Shown: piece after piece, positions 17,660 to 25,826 of the stretch
How positions within the stretch are numbered: the stretch's first letter is position 1
Layout of the letters: each line of letters starts with the position of its first letter
Assembly (NCBI RefSeq): GCF_001423525.1
Contig: NZ_LMOI01000006.1
Span: forward strand, 917-59,103
Origin: Arthrobacter sp. Leaf137
GTDB taxonomy: Bacteria > Actinomycetota > Actinomycetes > Actinomycetales > Micrococcaceae
Reading direction: 5' to 3'
Length of the DNA: 58,187 bases
Notes under the pieces: generated by a model
What the model was told of the DNA's origin: nothing
The model's database searches: none
What the model saw: only the letters and a program-made list of their open reading frames with translations
Position numbers and translations under genes: made by a program

Positions 17660-18339
17660 CGCACGCCTGCCTGGACGTGGCCGGGAAGCTGCTCCGGGCT
17701 GGGGATGTACTCAGCGGCCGGGATGGTGCCCGCTGTGGCCGGCGCCGTAGTCGTAAATCCCGTCAGGGTTCCCGGGACTGAAGTGGCGGCGTAGGCGGCG
17801 GGGGAGTAGGCGTAACGGACGTCCACGATGGTCTTGTCATTGACCAGGTCCAGCTGCTGGATGGTGGCGGAGTGGACCTTGCCGTGCAGCACTTCCTCCA
17901 GCCGGGCGAACAGCTCGCCGTCCTCGGCAATGGCCCGGTCCAGGATGACGGTCTGATGGCGGTGCGCCGGCAGGACCTTGGGGTGGTCGCCCACGAACAT
18001 CACCAGCAGGATCAGGGCCATCAGCGAAACGGTCAGCCATAGCGGCTCGATCCCGAGCCCGGCAATCAGGCCCAGGGCCAGTGCCGAGAAGTAGTAGGCC
18101 ACCTCGTGCTGGGCCAGCTCGGTGGAGCGGAGCCTGATGATGGACAAGACGCCGAACAGTCCCAGCCCCAGTCCCAGGCCGGCCGCGGAACCGGACAATG
18201 CGGTGGCGACGGCCAGGACCCCCACGTTCATGCCGAGGTAGGAGACCACCAGGTCGCGCCGGCGGTGGCGGCGGAGGTAGAGGGCGAAGGTGAGGATGCT
18301 GATGGCTGCCAGGTCGGCGAGGATGAAAATGAGGTTCAT
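17656..18339 (-). CDS. DUF4956 membrane protein, partner of the VTC enzyme
   Basis: A 227-residue membrane protein with about four helices in residues 1-125 (ILADLAAISILTFALYL, VGVLAVATALS, YYFSALALGLIAGLG, LWLTVSLMALILLVMFVG) and a ~100-residue cytoplasmic C-terminal domain. SGSAAGLGLGLGLFGVLSIIRLRSTEL is the DUF4956 core, with the conserved Arg motif after the second helix pair. Across bacteria DUF4956 genes sit next to VTC-domain genes, and here the reading frames overlap. It could be the membrane channel or anchor for the polymer made by the VTC domain. Confidence 0.85.
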   Translation of the reverse strand: MNLIFILADLAAISILTFALYLRRHRRRDLVVSYLGMNVGVLAVATALSGSAAGLGLGLGLFGVLSIIRLRSTELAQHEVAYYFSALALGLIAGLGIEPLWLTVSLMALILLVMFVGDHPKVLPAHRHQTVILDRAIAEDGELFARLEEVLHGKVHSATIQQLDLVNDKTIVDVRYAYSPAAYAATSVPGTLTGFTTTAPATAGTIPAAEYIPSPEQLPGHVQAGVR

Positions 18340-18415
18340 GGGATTCTCCGGGATGTTTTTCGGTGGGCTGCTTCATACGATGCCCGGCCATACTGTGCAG
18401 GTGCTGTGACGGAAC

Positions 18416-19540
18416 CTAGCCGGATATATGAGCTTTGGATGGGGGTTTGCCGGCAGCATTTCCGGCCGCTCCGCTTGCGGGTTCCACGGCGGGCAGCCGG
18501 TCTTGCTTCCGGGCGAAAAGCCAGCGCTGCTGCACTGAGAAGCTGATGGCGAGCAGCATGATTTCGGCCAGGACCTTGGCAGCCAGGGCCGGTACGGCGA
18601 TCGCTTCAAGGGCCCAGATCAGCGCGACGTTGGCGGCGAGGAGCACCGCCACCAGGCTGAAATAACGGAGCCCCGCGGACCGGGCCGGCCGTTGCCTGCC
18701 GTGCTCGAACACCACGTGCCGGTTTACCAGGAAGTTCACCGCGGAACTCACCGCCCGGGCCCCCAGCACGGCCAGGAGCAACGAATCCACCAGCACCGTG
18801 AGCAGCAGGAACACCGTTGTGTCCACCAGGAACGCCGCAAAGGACGAGCCGAGGAACTTCAGGAGCGGGGCATAGATGCGCAAGGAGTCTGCCAGCGGGC
18901 GGAAGTGGGAACCGGAGTTGTGGTCCAGGTACACGGTGGAGATCTCAAGGGACTGGATGGAGTAGCCGGCGTTCTTCGCTTCCAGCAACAGGTTCAGCTC
19001 GTACTCGTACCGGTCGCCGCGGACCGACCTGAGCCACGGGAGCATGGCCGCCGGGTAACCGCGGAGCCCGGTTTGGGTGTCCGCAATGCGCTCGCCGGTG
19101 GCAAGGGTGAACAGCGCCCGGGTGGCCGTGTTGCCGAGGCGGCTGCGGGCAGGCACATCGCCCCTGAAGCTCCTGCTGCCGAGCACCATGGTTGCTGCGC
19201 CGCGGGGATCGTTGGTATTCCCGTGGACCTTTTCGGCCACGCGGAGGATGTCCGTCACCGTGTGCTGGCCGTCGCTGTCGGCACAGACCACATCATGGCC
19301 CGGCAGGTTGTCCGCAATGAAGCCGAAGCCGGCCTTCAAGGCGAACCCTTTCCCCCGGTTGCGTGCGTAGCTGAGGACGTGGCACCCCAGTGCCCTGACG
19401 TCGTCGAACACGTCCTTGTAGGCGGGGCCGCTGCCGTCATCAACCACCACGACGGCGGTCCACGGCTCGGCGGTGCGGATCCGGCGGATCAGGGCGGGCA
19501 AGTGGTGGTCCGGTTCGTAGGCCGGGATCAGGATGATCAT
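18416..19540 (-). CDS. GT2 glycosyltransferase fused to GtrA-type flippase domain
   Basis: A 374-residue bifunctional membrane protein. Residues 1-215 form a GT2 catalytic domain like dolichol/polyprenyl-phosphate glycosyltransferases: VVVVDDGSG near 33, the metal-binding DSDGQH near 89 and ADTQTGLRGYP near 155. Residues ~225-345 carry four helices of a GtrA domain (LVDTTVFLLLTVLV, AVSSAVNFLVNRHVVF), thought to flip the lipid-linked sugar. Together these fit attachment of a sugar to undecaprenyl phosphate and its export. The gene starts seven bases after the phosphodiester glycosidase stop, and 76 bases separate it from DUF4956. Confidence 0.9.
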   Translation of the reverse strand: MIILIPAYEPDHHLPALIRRIRTAEPWTAVVVVDDGSGPAYKDVFDDVRALGCHVLSYARNRGKGFALKAGFGFIADNLPGHDVVCADSDGQHTVTDILRVAEKVHGNTNDPRGAATMVLGSRSFRGDVPARSRLGNTATRALFTLATGERIADTQTGLRGYPAAMLPWLRSVRGDRYEYELNLLLEAKNAGYSIQSLEISTVYLDHNSGSHFRPLADSLRIYAPLLKFLGSSFAAFLVDTTVFLLLTVLVDSLLLAVLGARAVSSAVNFLVNRHVVFEHGRQRPARSAGLRYFSLVAVLLAANVALIWALEAIAVPALAAKVLAEIMLLAISFSVQQRWLFARKQDRLPAVEPASGAAGNAAGKPPSKAHISG

Positions 19541-19546
19541 GGCCGC

Positions 19547-20551
19547 CTACCCGGCGATGTAGAGGATGTCGGAAGTGCCGCGTTCCTTGTTCTCACCCAG
19601 CGGGTTGTTGACCAGCCCGCCGTTGAAGTACATGGTGGAGGAGCCGCCGCCGTCGATGTTGTACGCGGTGGTGGCGCCCAGGCCCTGCATGATTTCGGCC
19701 AGGCCGGTCATGGTGACGCCGGCGCTGTAGCCCGGGCTGCGGCCATCCACCACCACGAATACCAGGTGGTTCTCATCGATGATGCCGACGGCGGTGCGCG
19801 GCTGCTCGCCCTGGATGGAGTGGTTGCCGAAGTTGGTGTCCACCTCCACGTCCTCAATTCCGGAAGCCACCTCACCGTTGTCCAGGAGGGACGGGCCGAA
19901 GGAGAGGGTGTTCCAGACGCCGTCCGCCACCAGCTGTTCAGCCGTGGTGCTGGTTTCGTCGTAGACCTTGACCGTGCCGTCGCGGTAGAAGGCGAGGCCC
20001 TGGCGGGCCCCTTCATCGCGGAACACCACGCCGTTGCGGATCACGATGCCGGTGTCCCGGAACCCGTAGTAATCGCCGTTGATGGCGAAGATGGCGTTGT
20101 TCGCCTCGGCGATGGCGGAGGTGTTTTCGGTGATGTTCTCGCCGAAACTGTCGTTGGCGAACGCGGACTGCAGCGCGGTGGCGTCATCGAGCACGACGTC
20201 GGCAACGTAATACGTGACGGTGCTGTCGCCGCTGCCCGTGGTCACCGTGGAAATGCTGATGTTGGACGAATCCGACGTGTAGGACGTGTCCGTGGTGACC
20301 GCTTCGGTGCCGGTGCCGGATCCGTCGCTGGACGCCGTGGTGGTGCCGGACTGGGCAGTGCCGCTTTGGGCGGTCCCGGCCTGGCTGGCCTCGTACGCGG
20401 AGACGTCCGAGATCTCCACATGCTGCACCACGAACCGGTCCAGCGCCCAGGCGGTGGCGCCGCCGGCGGACAGCGTGAGGGCTACGGCCCCGGCGATGAC
20501 GGCTCGCCTGACGCGGCCTGGTTTACGTTTGGTGGTCTGCTGGAATGTCAT
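19547..20551 (-). CDS. Exported phosphodiester glycosidase (NAGPA-like)
   Basis: A 334-residue protein with a single N-terminal membrane anchor or signal (residues ~14-38), a Ser/Thr/Gly-rich linker, and a phosphodiester glycosidase domain from about residue 90. NNAIFAINGDYYGFRDTGIVI and AYNIDGGGSSTMYFNGG are the hallmarks of the domain shared with human uncovering enzyme and YigE/exopolysaccharide proteins. It should act outside the membrane on sugar phosphodiesters, for example in teichoic-acid-like or capsular polymers. It begins 22 bases after the response regulator and abuts the GT2-GtrA gene. Confidence 0.88.
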   Translation of the reverse strand: MTFQQTTKRKPGRVRRAVIAGAVALTLSAGGATAWALDRFVVQHVEISDVSAYEASQAGTAQSGTAQSGTTTASSDGSGTGTEAVTTDTSYTSDSSNISISTVTTGSGDSTVTYYVADVVLDDATALQSAFANDSFGENITENTSAIAEANNAIFAINGDYYGFRDTGIVIRNGVVFRDEGARQGLAFYRDGTVKVYDETSTTAEQLVADGVWNTLSFGPSLLDNGEVASGIEDVEVDTNFGNHSIQGEQPRTAVGIIDENHLVFVVVDGRSPGYSAGVTMTGLAEIMQGLGATTAYNIDGGGSSTMYFNGGLVNNPLGENKERGTSDILYIAG

Positions 20552-20573
20552 GCCCCATTTCTATGGAGGCAAG

Positions 20574-21017
20574 TTAGCAGAAGGATTTGCCGTTGATGTG
20601 ATTGGCCTGTGAAATTTGGGGGGCGTCGACACTCTGCGCGGCCGGGGCAGACACGGCGGGGCATAGCCGGTTGGCCAGGTCCTTGAGTTCCTTTGGGTGG
20701 AAGGGCTTGGTGAGGTAGGCGGCAGCTCCCGAAGCCATCCCGGCCAGGACATCGTCCTCCTCGGAGCGAGCCGTCAGGAACAGCAGCGGCGCCTTGCTCA
20801 GCGCCCGGACGGCCCGCGCCACTACGTGGCCGTCCATGTCCGGCAGGCCCAGGTCCAGCGTTACCAGGGACACCGCCGGATCGGCAGCGGCGGCAATGCC
20901 CTCGGCACCGCTCGCCACTGCCCTCACCTCGAATCCCGCGCGCGTCAGGACCACGGTGATGAGACCGCGGATATCGTCGTTGTCCTCCACCACAAGGCAG
21001 ACACGTTGTTGTTCCAT
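20574..21017 (-). CDS. Receiver-domain response regulator without output domain
   Basis: A 147-residue protein made of one CheY-like receiver (residues ~5-120): acidic pocket VVEDNDD, phospho-acceptor Asp in TLDLGLPDMDG near 54, Thr in LFLTARSEEDD and Lys in YLTKPFHPKEL. The ~25 C-terminal residues are not a known output domain. No kinase is adjacent. ATG at 21017 (MEQQRVCLVVED) fits the family start; nine more upstream residues are possible. It lies between the GAF-ANTAR gene (45 bases) and the phosphodiester glycosidase (22 bases), all in one direction, so it may signal to the ANTAR protein or to an unlinked partner. Confidence 0.85.
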   Translation of the reverse strand: MEQQRVCLVVEDNDDIRGLITVVLTRAGFEVRAVASGAEGIAAAADPAVSLVTLDLGLPDMDGHVVARAVRALSKAPLLFLTARSEEDDVLAGMASGAAAYLTKPFHPKELKDLANRLCPAVSAPAAQSVDAPQISQANHINGKSFC

Positions 21018-21062
21018 TGAAGCCCCCCAGGCCAAAGATGGCATCAGTCTAGCGTGGCGGGC

Positions 21063-21806
21063 CTAACCGTCGTAGTGAGTCTTCGCCGGCCCCTGGCCCA
21101 GGGAGTTGACAACCGCGCTGGCCACCTCGTGGAGTTTGGCATTGCGGGTGCTGGAGGCGGTCTTGAGGATATCGAAGGCGTCCTGCTGGCTGCACCGGTT
21201 CTGCGCCATGATGATGCCCACGGCCATGTCGATGACGGTCCGGGATTCGAGGGTGGCGCGCAGGTTCGCCGCAGTCTCGCTGTAGTGGGCGAAGCGCACT
21301 GCCAGGCGGAGGGCCAGTGAGGTCTGGCCGACGAAATCCTCGGCAAACTTGAGCGCCCGGCCCTCGAACCGGTGCGGGCGCCGTGAATACAGGAGCAGGG
21401 CGGCCCTGGTTTCGCCCTCCAGCCGGAACGGCAGTGCAAGCACCGAACGGATGCCCTGGCCGAGGACGGCCCCGGCATATTCCGGCCAGCTGCCGTCGTT
21501 TTCCAGGTCCGGCACATGCACTGTCACCTTCTCCATGGACGCCGTCAGGCTGGGCGTCTCCGGGTACTGGTGCTCGAGGAGGCCGAGTGACGCGGCTTCC
21601 GGGCCGCTGCTGGCCACGGTTGCGGCCTTGCGCTGCCGCAACAACGTGATGGCGCACAGAATTTCATCGCCGGGTTCGGAAAGGTTGCGCGCGGACACCC
21701 GCGCCAGTTCATTAAGGAAGTCCTCAACGTCGGAGCTGCTGAGGACCAGCTCGTGCAGGTGTTCAGTGATGGATGTATCGGTTTTTGCTGTTGACTCGCT
21801 GGCCAC
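21063..21806 (-). CDS. GAF-ANTAR antitermination regulator
   Basis: A 247-residue cytoplasmic regulator. A GAF sensor domain covers about residues 20-170 (LHELVLSSSDVEDFLNELARVSARNL at its start, AVLGQGIRSVLALPFRLEGETRAALLLYS in its core). An ANTAR RNA-binding domain occupies the last ~65 residues (LESRTVIDMAVGIIMAQNRCSQQDAFDILKTAS). ANTAR proteins bind paired hairpins in nascent RNA and prevent termination. GTG at 21806 is preferred since the open frame upstream has no similarity; its ribosome site is weak. It heads the run leading through the response regulator into the glycan/polyphosphate genes, which suggests it controls read-through into them. Confidence 0.85.
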   Translation of the reverse strand: MASESTAKTDTSITEHLHELVLSSSDVEDFLNELARVSARNLSEPGDEILCAITLLRQRKAATVASSGPEAASLGLLEHQYPETPSLTASMEKVTVHVPDLENDGSWPEYAGAVLGQGIRSVLALPFRLEGETRAALLLYSRRPHRFEGRALKFAEDFVGQTSLALRLAVRFAHYSETAANLRATLESRTVIDMAVGIIMAQNRCSQQDAFDILKTASSTRNAKLHEVASAVVNSLGQGPAKTHYDG

Positions 21807-22087
21807 GATTCTCTGGTGCCATTCGCTCAGGTCAAAACGAGCCAGGCAACATTCACGCCGGCCGGCGGAAAGCCGGAAGGGGTTCAGGTCGCTGGATCGA
21901 CGAACTTTCCAACGGCCTGCTGCTAAACCGATATTCAGAAGTATATACATGGCTTCGCAGGCCAAAGTGTCATGTTTCCGCACCTCCACCACTGGCGGAC
22001 GCGGGGTGTTCCCGGCAGAATGAAGCGGTCGCTGCGGCTGCGGTGGCAACCGGACGCCAACGGACACTTCGCCGGAGGGACGCGAAC

Positions 22088-22681
22088 ATGACCAGACTGC
22101 TTATCATCGGTCCGCCGGGTTCGGGCAAAGGGACGCAGGCCGACCACCTTGCCCGCCACTTCAACGTTCCGGCCGTCTCCACCGGGGACATTTTCCGCAG
22201 CAATGTGAGCAGGGAAACGGAACTTGGCCGCCAGGCCGCGGGATATCTCGACGGCGGCAGTTTCGTCCCGGACCACCTCACCAACGCGCTCATCAGGGAC
22301 CGGCTGCAGGACACGGACGTCCGTTCGGGCTTCCTGCTGGACGGCTATCCCCGCACGGCGCCGCAGGTGGCGGAGCTGGACAGCATGCTGGCTGAGCAGG
22401 GCCGGGCGCTGGATGCCGTCATCGAACTGCTGGCCCCCGACGCCGAACTGGAGCAGCGCATGCACCGGCGGGCACAGGAGCAGGGCCGCTCGGATGACAC
22501 CGAGGAGGTCTTCCGCCGCAGGCTGGAGCTCTATCACACGGAAACGCATGAAGTAGTCTCGGCCTATGCGGGCCGCGGACTGTTGGTGTCCGTAGACGGC
22601 ACCGGAGATCCCGGAGAGATTACCGCCCTGGCGATCGCCGCCGTCGAGAAATTCCTGGCCTCTTTCCACCCCCGCACCTGA
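22088..22681 (+). CDS. Adenylate kinase family protein (short-lid paralogue)
   Basis: A 197-residue nucleoside monophosphate kinase. The P-loop GPPGSGKGTQ is at residue 8, the NMP-binding STGDIFR near 32 and LLDGYPRT near 79. The lid is short (EQGRSDDTEEVFRRRLELY), without the zinc-finger-like insert of long forms. GGAGGGA precedes the ATG. It is not in a ribosomal-protein operon, where the housekeeping adk of actinobacteria lies, so it is probably a second copy. It diverges from the GAF-ANTAR gene and is 26 bases before the epimerase gene. Confidence 0.88.
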   Translation: MTRLLIIGPPGSGKGTQADHLARHFNVPAVSTGDIFRSNVSRETELGRQAAGYLDGGSFVPDHLTNALIRDRLQDTDVRSGFLLDGYPRTAPQVAELDSMLAEQGRALDAVIELLAPDAELEQRMHRRAQEQGRSDDTEEVFRRRLELYHTETHEVVSAYAGRGLLVSVDGTGDPGEITALAIAAVEKFLASFHPRT

Positions 22682-22707
22682 CCGGCCCACCAGAAAAGGA
22701 CACCACC

Positions 22708-23556
22708 ATGAAGATTGCCGTCACCGGCGGAAACGGAAAACTTGGCCGGCATGTGGTCCGCCGCCTCACGGACGACGGCCACCAGGTCCTGACACTGGAC
22801 CGTGCCGGAACACGGAGCCCCGGGCTCTTGGTGGTGGACCTGCGCAATTACGGCCAGGTGCTCGACGCCCTGTTGGGGGTGGATGACCGCCACGACGGGT
22901 TCGACGCCGTGGTGCACCTTGGTGCCATACCGGCGCCGGGCATCCTTCCGGACGCCGCCACGTTCGAGAACAACATGCTCTCCACCTACAACGTATTCCA
23001 GGCCGCGCGCCGCGCCGGGATCAAGAAGGTGGTGTACGCCTCCAGCGAGACGGTGCTGGGACTGCCGTTCGACGTCGACCCGCCCTACATTCCCGTGGAC
23101 GAGGAATACCCGGCCCGGCCCGAAAGCACGTACTCCCTGGTCAAGAAGCTGGAGGAGCAGATGGCCGTGGAAATGACGCGCTGGGACTCCGACCTCAGCA
23201 TCGTGGGACTGCGGTTCTCGAACGTCATGGACGTGGCCGATTACGAACGCTTCCCTTCCTTCGACTCCGACGCGATGCTGCGCAAGTGGAACCTCTGGGG
23301 CTACATCGACGGACGCGACGGCGCGCAGGCTGTAGTGAAAGCGCTCGAGAACGGAAAACCGGGGTTCGAAGCGTTCATCATCGCCAACGCGGACACCGTC
23401 ATGAGCCGATCCAGCGCCAGCCTCGCCGCGGAGGTCTTCCCCGCCGTCAAGGTCACCAAGGAACTCGGCGAGCACGAAACCATGCTCTCCATCGACAAGG
23501 CGCGGCGGCTCCTCGGCTTCGAGCCCAAACACAGCTGGCGGGATCACGAGGGATAA
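22708..23556 (+). CDS. NAD(P)-dependent epimerase/dehydratase (extended SDR)
   Basis: A 282-residue extended short-chain dehydrogenase. The Rossmann motif is GGNGKLG at residue 7, the catalytic YxxxK appears as YSLVK near 144, with an SSE triad Ser near 111. It resembles the UDP-glucose-4-epimerase-like and uronate dehydrogenase-like SDRs, and a nucleotide-sugar or free sugar substrate is likely but not determined. AAAAGGA is upstream of the ATG. It probably shares a transcript with the adenylate kinase paralogue; the following PAP2 gene starts 47 bases after its stop. Confidence 0.85.
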   Translation: MKIAVTGGNGKLGRHVVRRLTDDGHQVLTLDRAGTRSPGLLVVDLRNYGQVLDALLGVDDRHDGFDAVVHLGAIPAPGILPDAATFENNMLSTYNVFQAARRAGIKKVVYASSETVLGLPFDVDPPYIPVDEEYPARPESTYSLVKKLEEQMAVEMTRWDSDLSIVGLRFSNVMDVADYERFPSFDSDAMLRKWNLWGYIDGRDGAQAVVKALENGKPGFEAFIIANADTVMSRSSASLAAEVFPAVKVTKELGEHETMLSIDKARRLLGFEPKHSWRDHEG

Positions 23557-23603
23557 TCTTCACCCTAGGCAATACTTACCGGGCACTGACCCACGCGGCA
23601 AGG

Positions 23604-24428
23604 ATGGACACCACGGTGGCACAGCACGAAACAGCAGGCTCCGGAACGTCCCCCACAACGGCCGGCAGGAACAACGGACGCTGGCGGGCCTTCCACGACA
23701 AGTTCGTGGTGGAGGAACGCTTTTTGGAACCGGCGGACCGCCGCGGCCTCTACCGCGCCTCGGTCATCCTGGGTGTGGTTGGCCTGGCACTGTTCATCGC
23801 CACGCTGGTCAGCGTGGTGCAGGCGGACGGTCTGTCCGCGGCAGACGCCCCGGTCCGCGACTGGCTGCTGACAGGGCGGTCCGGCGCGCTCACGGCCGTC
23901 ATGATCTTCCTCGCCGTGGTCTTCGGTCCCATCGCCTTGCCCATCATCGTTCTGGTAGTGATCGTGGTGTGGGGATTCAAGGCGAAGCACGCCTGGCGCC
24001 CCATCCTGCTGGCCTCGGCCATGCTCAGTGGCGTCATCATCTCGCAGATCATCCTCCACATCGTCCAGCGGTCCCGCCCGCCCGTGGACCAGATGCTCTT
24101 TGGAATCGACCACACCTTTTCCTTCCCGTCCGGCCACGTCCTGGGCGCGTGCGACTTCCTGCTGGTGGGCACCTTCCTCATCTTTTCGCGCCGCAGGAAC
24201 ACCCGGGCCGCCGTGTTCGGGTTCGTCGGTGCCGGCGTCGGCATCGTGCTGGCGTCGGTGAGCAGGCTGTACCTGGGCTACCACTGGCTGACCGACACCC
24301 TCGCCTCGTTTTCGCTCTCGCTGCTGATCCTGGGCGGCGTGATCGCCCTGGATACCTGGCGGACGGCTAGGGTCCCGGGCGAGCGGGTCACCGGGGAGCT
24401 GTCCAAGGCGGAAACCCCTCGCGACTGA
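23604..24428 (+). CDS. PAP2-family membrane phosphatase
   Basis: A 274-residue membrane phosphatase with a ~55-residue hydrophilic N terminus and about six helices. The three-part active site is intact: QRSRPP near residue 160 (end of KxxxxxxRP), SFPSGH near 177 and SRLYLGYHWLTD near 220. Members dephosphorylate lipid phosphates such as undecaprenyl pyrophosphate or phosphatidic acid at the outer face. ATG at 23604 has GGCAAGG very close upstream, so initiation may be weak. The MerR gene converges on it with six bases between the stops. Confidence 0.9.
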   Translation: MDTTVAQHETAGSGTSPTTAGRNNGRWRAFHDKFVVEERFLEPADRRGLYRASVILGVVGLALFIATLVSVVQADGLSAADAPVRDWLLTGRSGALTAVMIFLAVVFGPIALPIIVLVVIVVWGFKAKHAWRPILLASAMLSGVIISQIILHIVQRSRPPVDQMLFGIDHTFSFPSGHVLGACDFLLVGTFLIFSRRRNTRAAVFGFVGAGVGIVLASVSRLYLGYHWLTDTLASFSLSLLILGGVIALDTWRTARVPGERVTGELSKAETPRD

Positions 24429-24434
24429 GGCTGG

Positions 24435-24752
24435 TCAGCCGGACGGCCGCTGCCGGGCGCGCTTCAGGGCGCTGTGCAGTTTCAGGTTCGCAGCTTCGAG
24501 TTCCAGCACCATGGCCACTCCGGCGAGATTGAGGCCCTGTTCCAGCAGCTCACCTATCCGCAGCAGCACCGCGATGTCATCCTCGCTGTACTGCCGCGTA
24601 CCGCCGGAGGTCCGGGCCGGCGTCAGCAGGCCCCTGGTCTCGTAGAGGCGGATGTTCTGCTGGCCCGTTCCGGTCAGCCGGGCAGCTACCGAAATGGCGT
24701 AAACCGCAGTGGATCCGGGCCGCGCGGGAGGCGGGACCTGCGGTTCTGCCAT
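24435..24752 (-). CDS. MerR-family regulator, HspR-like
   Basis: A 105-residue regulator with an N-terminal MerR winged helix: VYAISVAARLTGTGQQNIRLYETRGLL, TSGGTRQYSEDDIAVLLRIGELLEQGLNLAGV. This arrangement is close to HspR, the chaperone repressor. There is no ligand domain, only a helical C terminus rich in Leu and basic residues. ATG at 24752 with GGAGGA just upstream is preferred over the ATG five codons earlier. It diverges from a J-domain protein, matching the HspR-chaperone theme. Confidence 0.82.
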   Translation of the reverse strand: MAEPQVPPPARPGSTAVYAISVAARLTGTGQQNIRLYETRGLLTPARTSGGTRQYSEDDIAVLLRIGELLEQGLNLAGVAMVLELEAANLKLHSALKRARQRPSG

Positions 24753-24810
24753 GCATCCTCCAAGCACTCGGTGCGGTCTTGCTTCAGTTTCTCACGGGTG
24801 CTATAAAAAA

Positions 24811-24830
24811 TCTATATCCGCCACCATAGA
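24811..24830. promoter_or_regulatory. Candidate MerR operator between the MerR and J-domain genes
   Basis: TCTAT, ten bases, ATAGA form an inverted repeat in the 143-base divergent promoter. MerR-type regulators bind dyads of about this length. A second AT-rich element (CTATAAAAAATCTATA) overlaps it. The classical HspR box CTTGAG-N7-CTCAAG is not present. Confidence 0.35.
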
Positions 24831-24895
24831 AGATGCACAGTAGGAAGAAGACTCGAAACCCCTGTCCCGCACCACTAAGCTGCAAGGAGTGGGCG

Positions 24896-25270
24896 ATGAT
24901 GGCACGTCCTCCCGACTACTACGCCATCCTGAACGTGCCGCCCGACGCCGGCCGTCTGGACATTGCGCGGGCCTACCGCGGCCTCATGCGCGCCCACCAT
25001 CCCGACGTCGGGCCGGCGGATTCCGTCCAGGGCACGCCAGGCGACGAGCTGCTGCGGATCATGGACGCATACGGGGTGCTGCGCGACCCGGCCCGGCGGG
25101 CGGCCTATGACCGGCAGCGGACTTTATCGACAGACAGGACTGCATCGACGGGCCAGCCCCTGTCCACAGCCAGGCCCGTTGCTGTCCGGAAGGTACCCGG
25201 CAACGGCGGAGCCTCCGGAGACATCATCCGGGTCACCCCCGTGCGCTGGGAAAGCGGGCCCTGGGCCTGA
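24896..25270 (+). CDS. Short J-domain (DnaJ-like) protein
   Basis: A 124-residue co-chaperone-like protein. PPDYYAILNVPPDAGRLDIARAYRGL opens the J domain, HHPDVG near residue 38 is the HPD motif that stimulates Hsp70 ATPase, and DAYGVLRDPARRAAYD ends it at about 78. The ~45-residue tail is Ser/Thr/Pro-rich without zinc-finger or substrate-binding domains. AAGGAG six bases upstream fixes ATG 24896. It is divergent from an HspR-like MerR gene and is followed after 69 bases by a conserved hypothetical gene, so the three may form a stress-response unit. Confidence 0.88.
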   Translation: MMARPPDYYAILNVPPDAGRLDIARAYRGLMRAHHPDVGPADSVQGTPGDELLRIMDAYGVLRDPARRAAYDRQRTLSTDRTASTGQPLSTARPVAVRKVPGNGGASGDIIRVTPVRWESGPWA

Positions 25271-25339
25271 CTCCGGGCGAGCGGGGGAGGTATCTGACGC
25301 ATTGGCAACATCACACACAACGAGGAAGGAGAGAGCCGC

Positions 25340-25717
25340 ATGAGCGAGTGGCGGCGTTACGATTCACACCTGATCCCGGCGTTCCATGAGCGCTTTGAAC
25401 AGCGGTGGGGCAAAGGAACGGCACCCTTCCTGGATCCTGAAGCCCATGAGGAGCCGGTGCCGCGGGCGCAGTGGATCAACCCGTCAACCGGCGCAGCCCT
25501 TGCCGTAGTGCCGGTGTGGACGGTGGATGAAAGGCAACAGCGGTCCTTCGGCGTTTTCTACCTCCCGCCTGCGGGTGACATCTGGGTCCTCAGGCCGGGT
25601 TACACGGCCTACCTTGAACCTGCCGACGGCGAACCGGAGCACCTGGTCACCCTGCGCAATGATGCGTTCCGGAAGGCCGTGGCCCACGCCAAGGAGTTCC
25701 TCTTCGGCTCCCAATAG
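25340..25717 (+). CDS. Conserved hypothetical protein next to the J-domain gene
   Basis: A 125-residue soluble protein, not recognised. It begins MSEWRRYDSHLIPAFHERFEQRWG and contains several Trp and Pro-rich loops and a helical C terminus (NDAFRKAVAHAKEFLFGSQ). GAAGGAGAGAG precedes the start, a strong ribosome site. It lies 69 bases after the J-domain gene in the same direction. It could be a client or adaptor of that chaperone, but only the position suggests so. Confidence 0.65.
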   Translation: MSEWRRYDSHLIPAFHERFEQRWGKGTAPFLDPEAHEEPVPRAQWINPSTGAALAVVPVWTVDERQQRSFGVFYLPPAGDIWVLRPGYTAYLEPADGEPEHLVTLRNDAFRKAVAHAKEFLFGSQ

Positions 25718-25826
25718 CCGTCCGCAGCAGGCTCGCTGACGGGCACCGCAGCAGTTGCTCGTCAGGGGGCTTCCGCTGTGCCATCCTGAGACGTACTTAT
25801 CCGCCGATCACCACGAAGGCCGCCAG

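Noticed and set aside
18692..20596. 634-codon open frame on the plus strand
   Set aside because: It is the antisense shadow of the GT2-GtrA and phosphodiester glycosidase genes; it has no family motifs and its composition follows the codon pattern of the real genes.
21807..22067. Upstream extension of the GAF-ANTAR frame to 22067
   Set aside because: The extra 87 residues have no family similarity and cross the divergent promoter region of the adenylate kinase gene.
21807..22087. ANTAR target (paired hexaloop hairpins) before the GAF-ANTAR gene
   Set aside because: One small CCGGC/GCCGG hairpin is present, but no second hairpin with matching loop bases was seen.
24768..24895. Classical HspR box (CTTGAG-N7-CTCAAG)
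   Set aside because: Not found in the divergent promoter, although the MerR protein is HspR-like.
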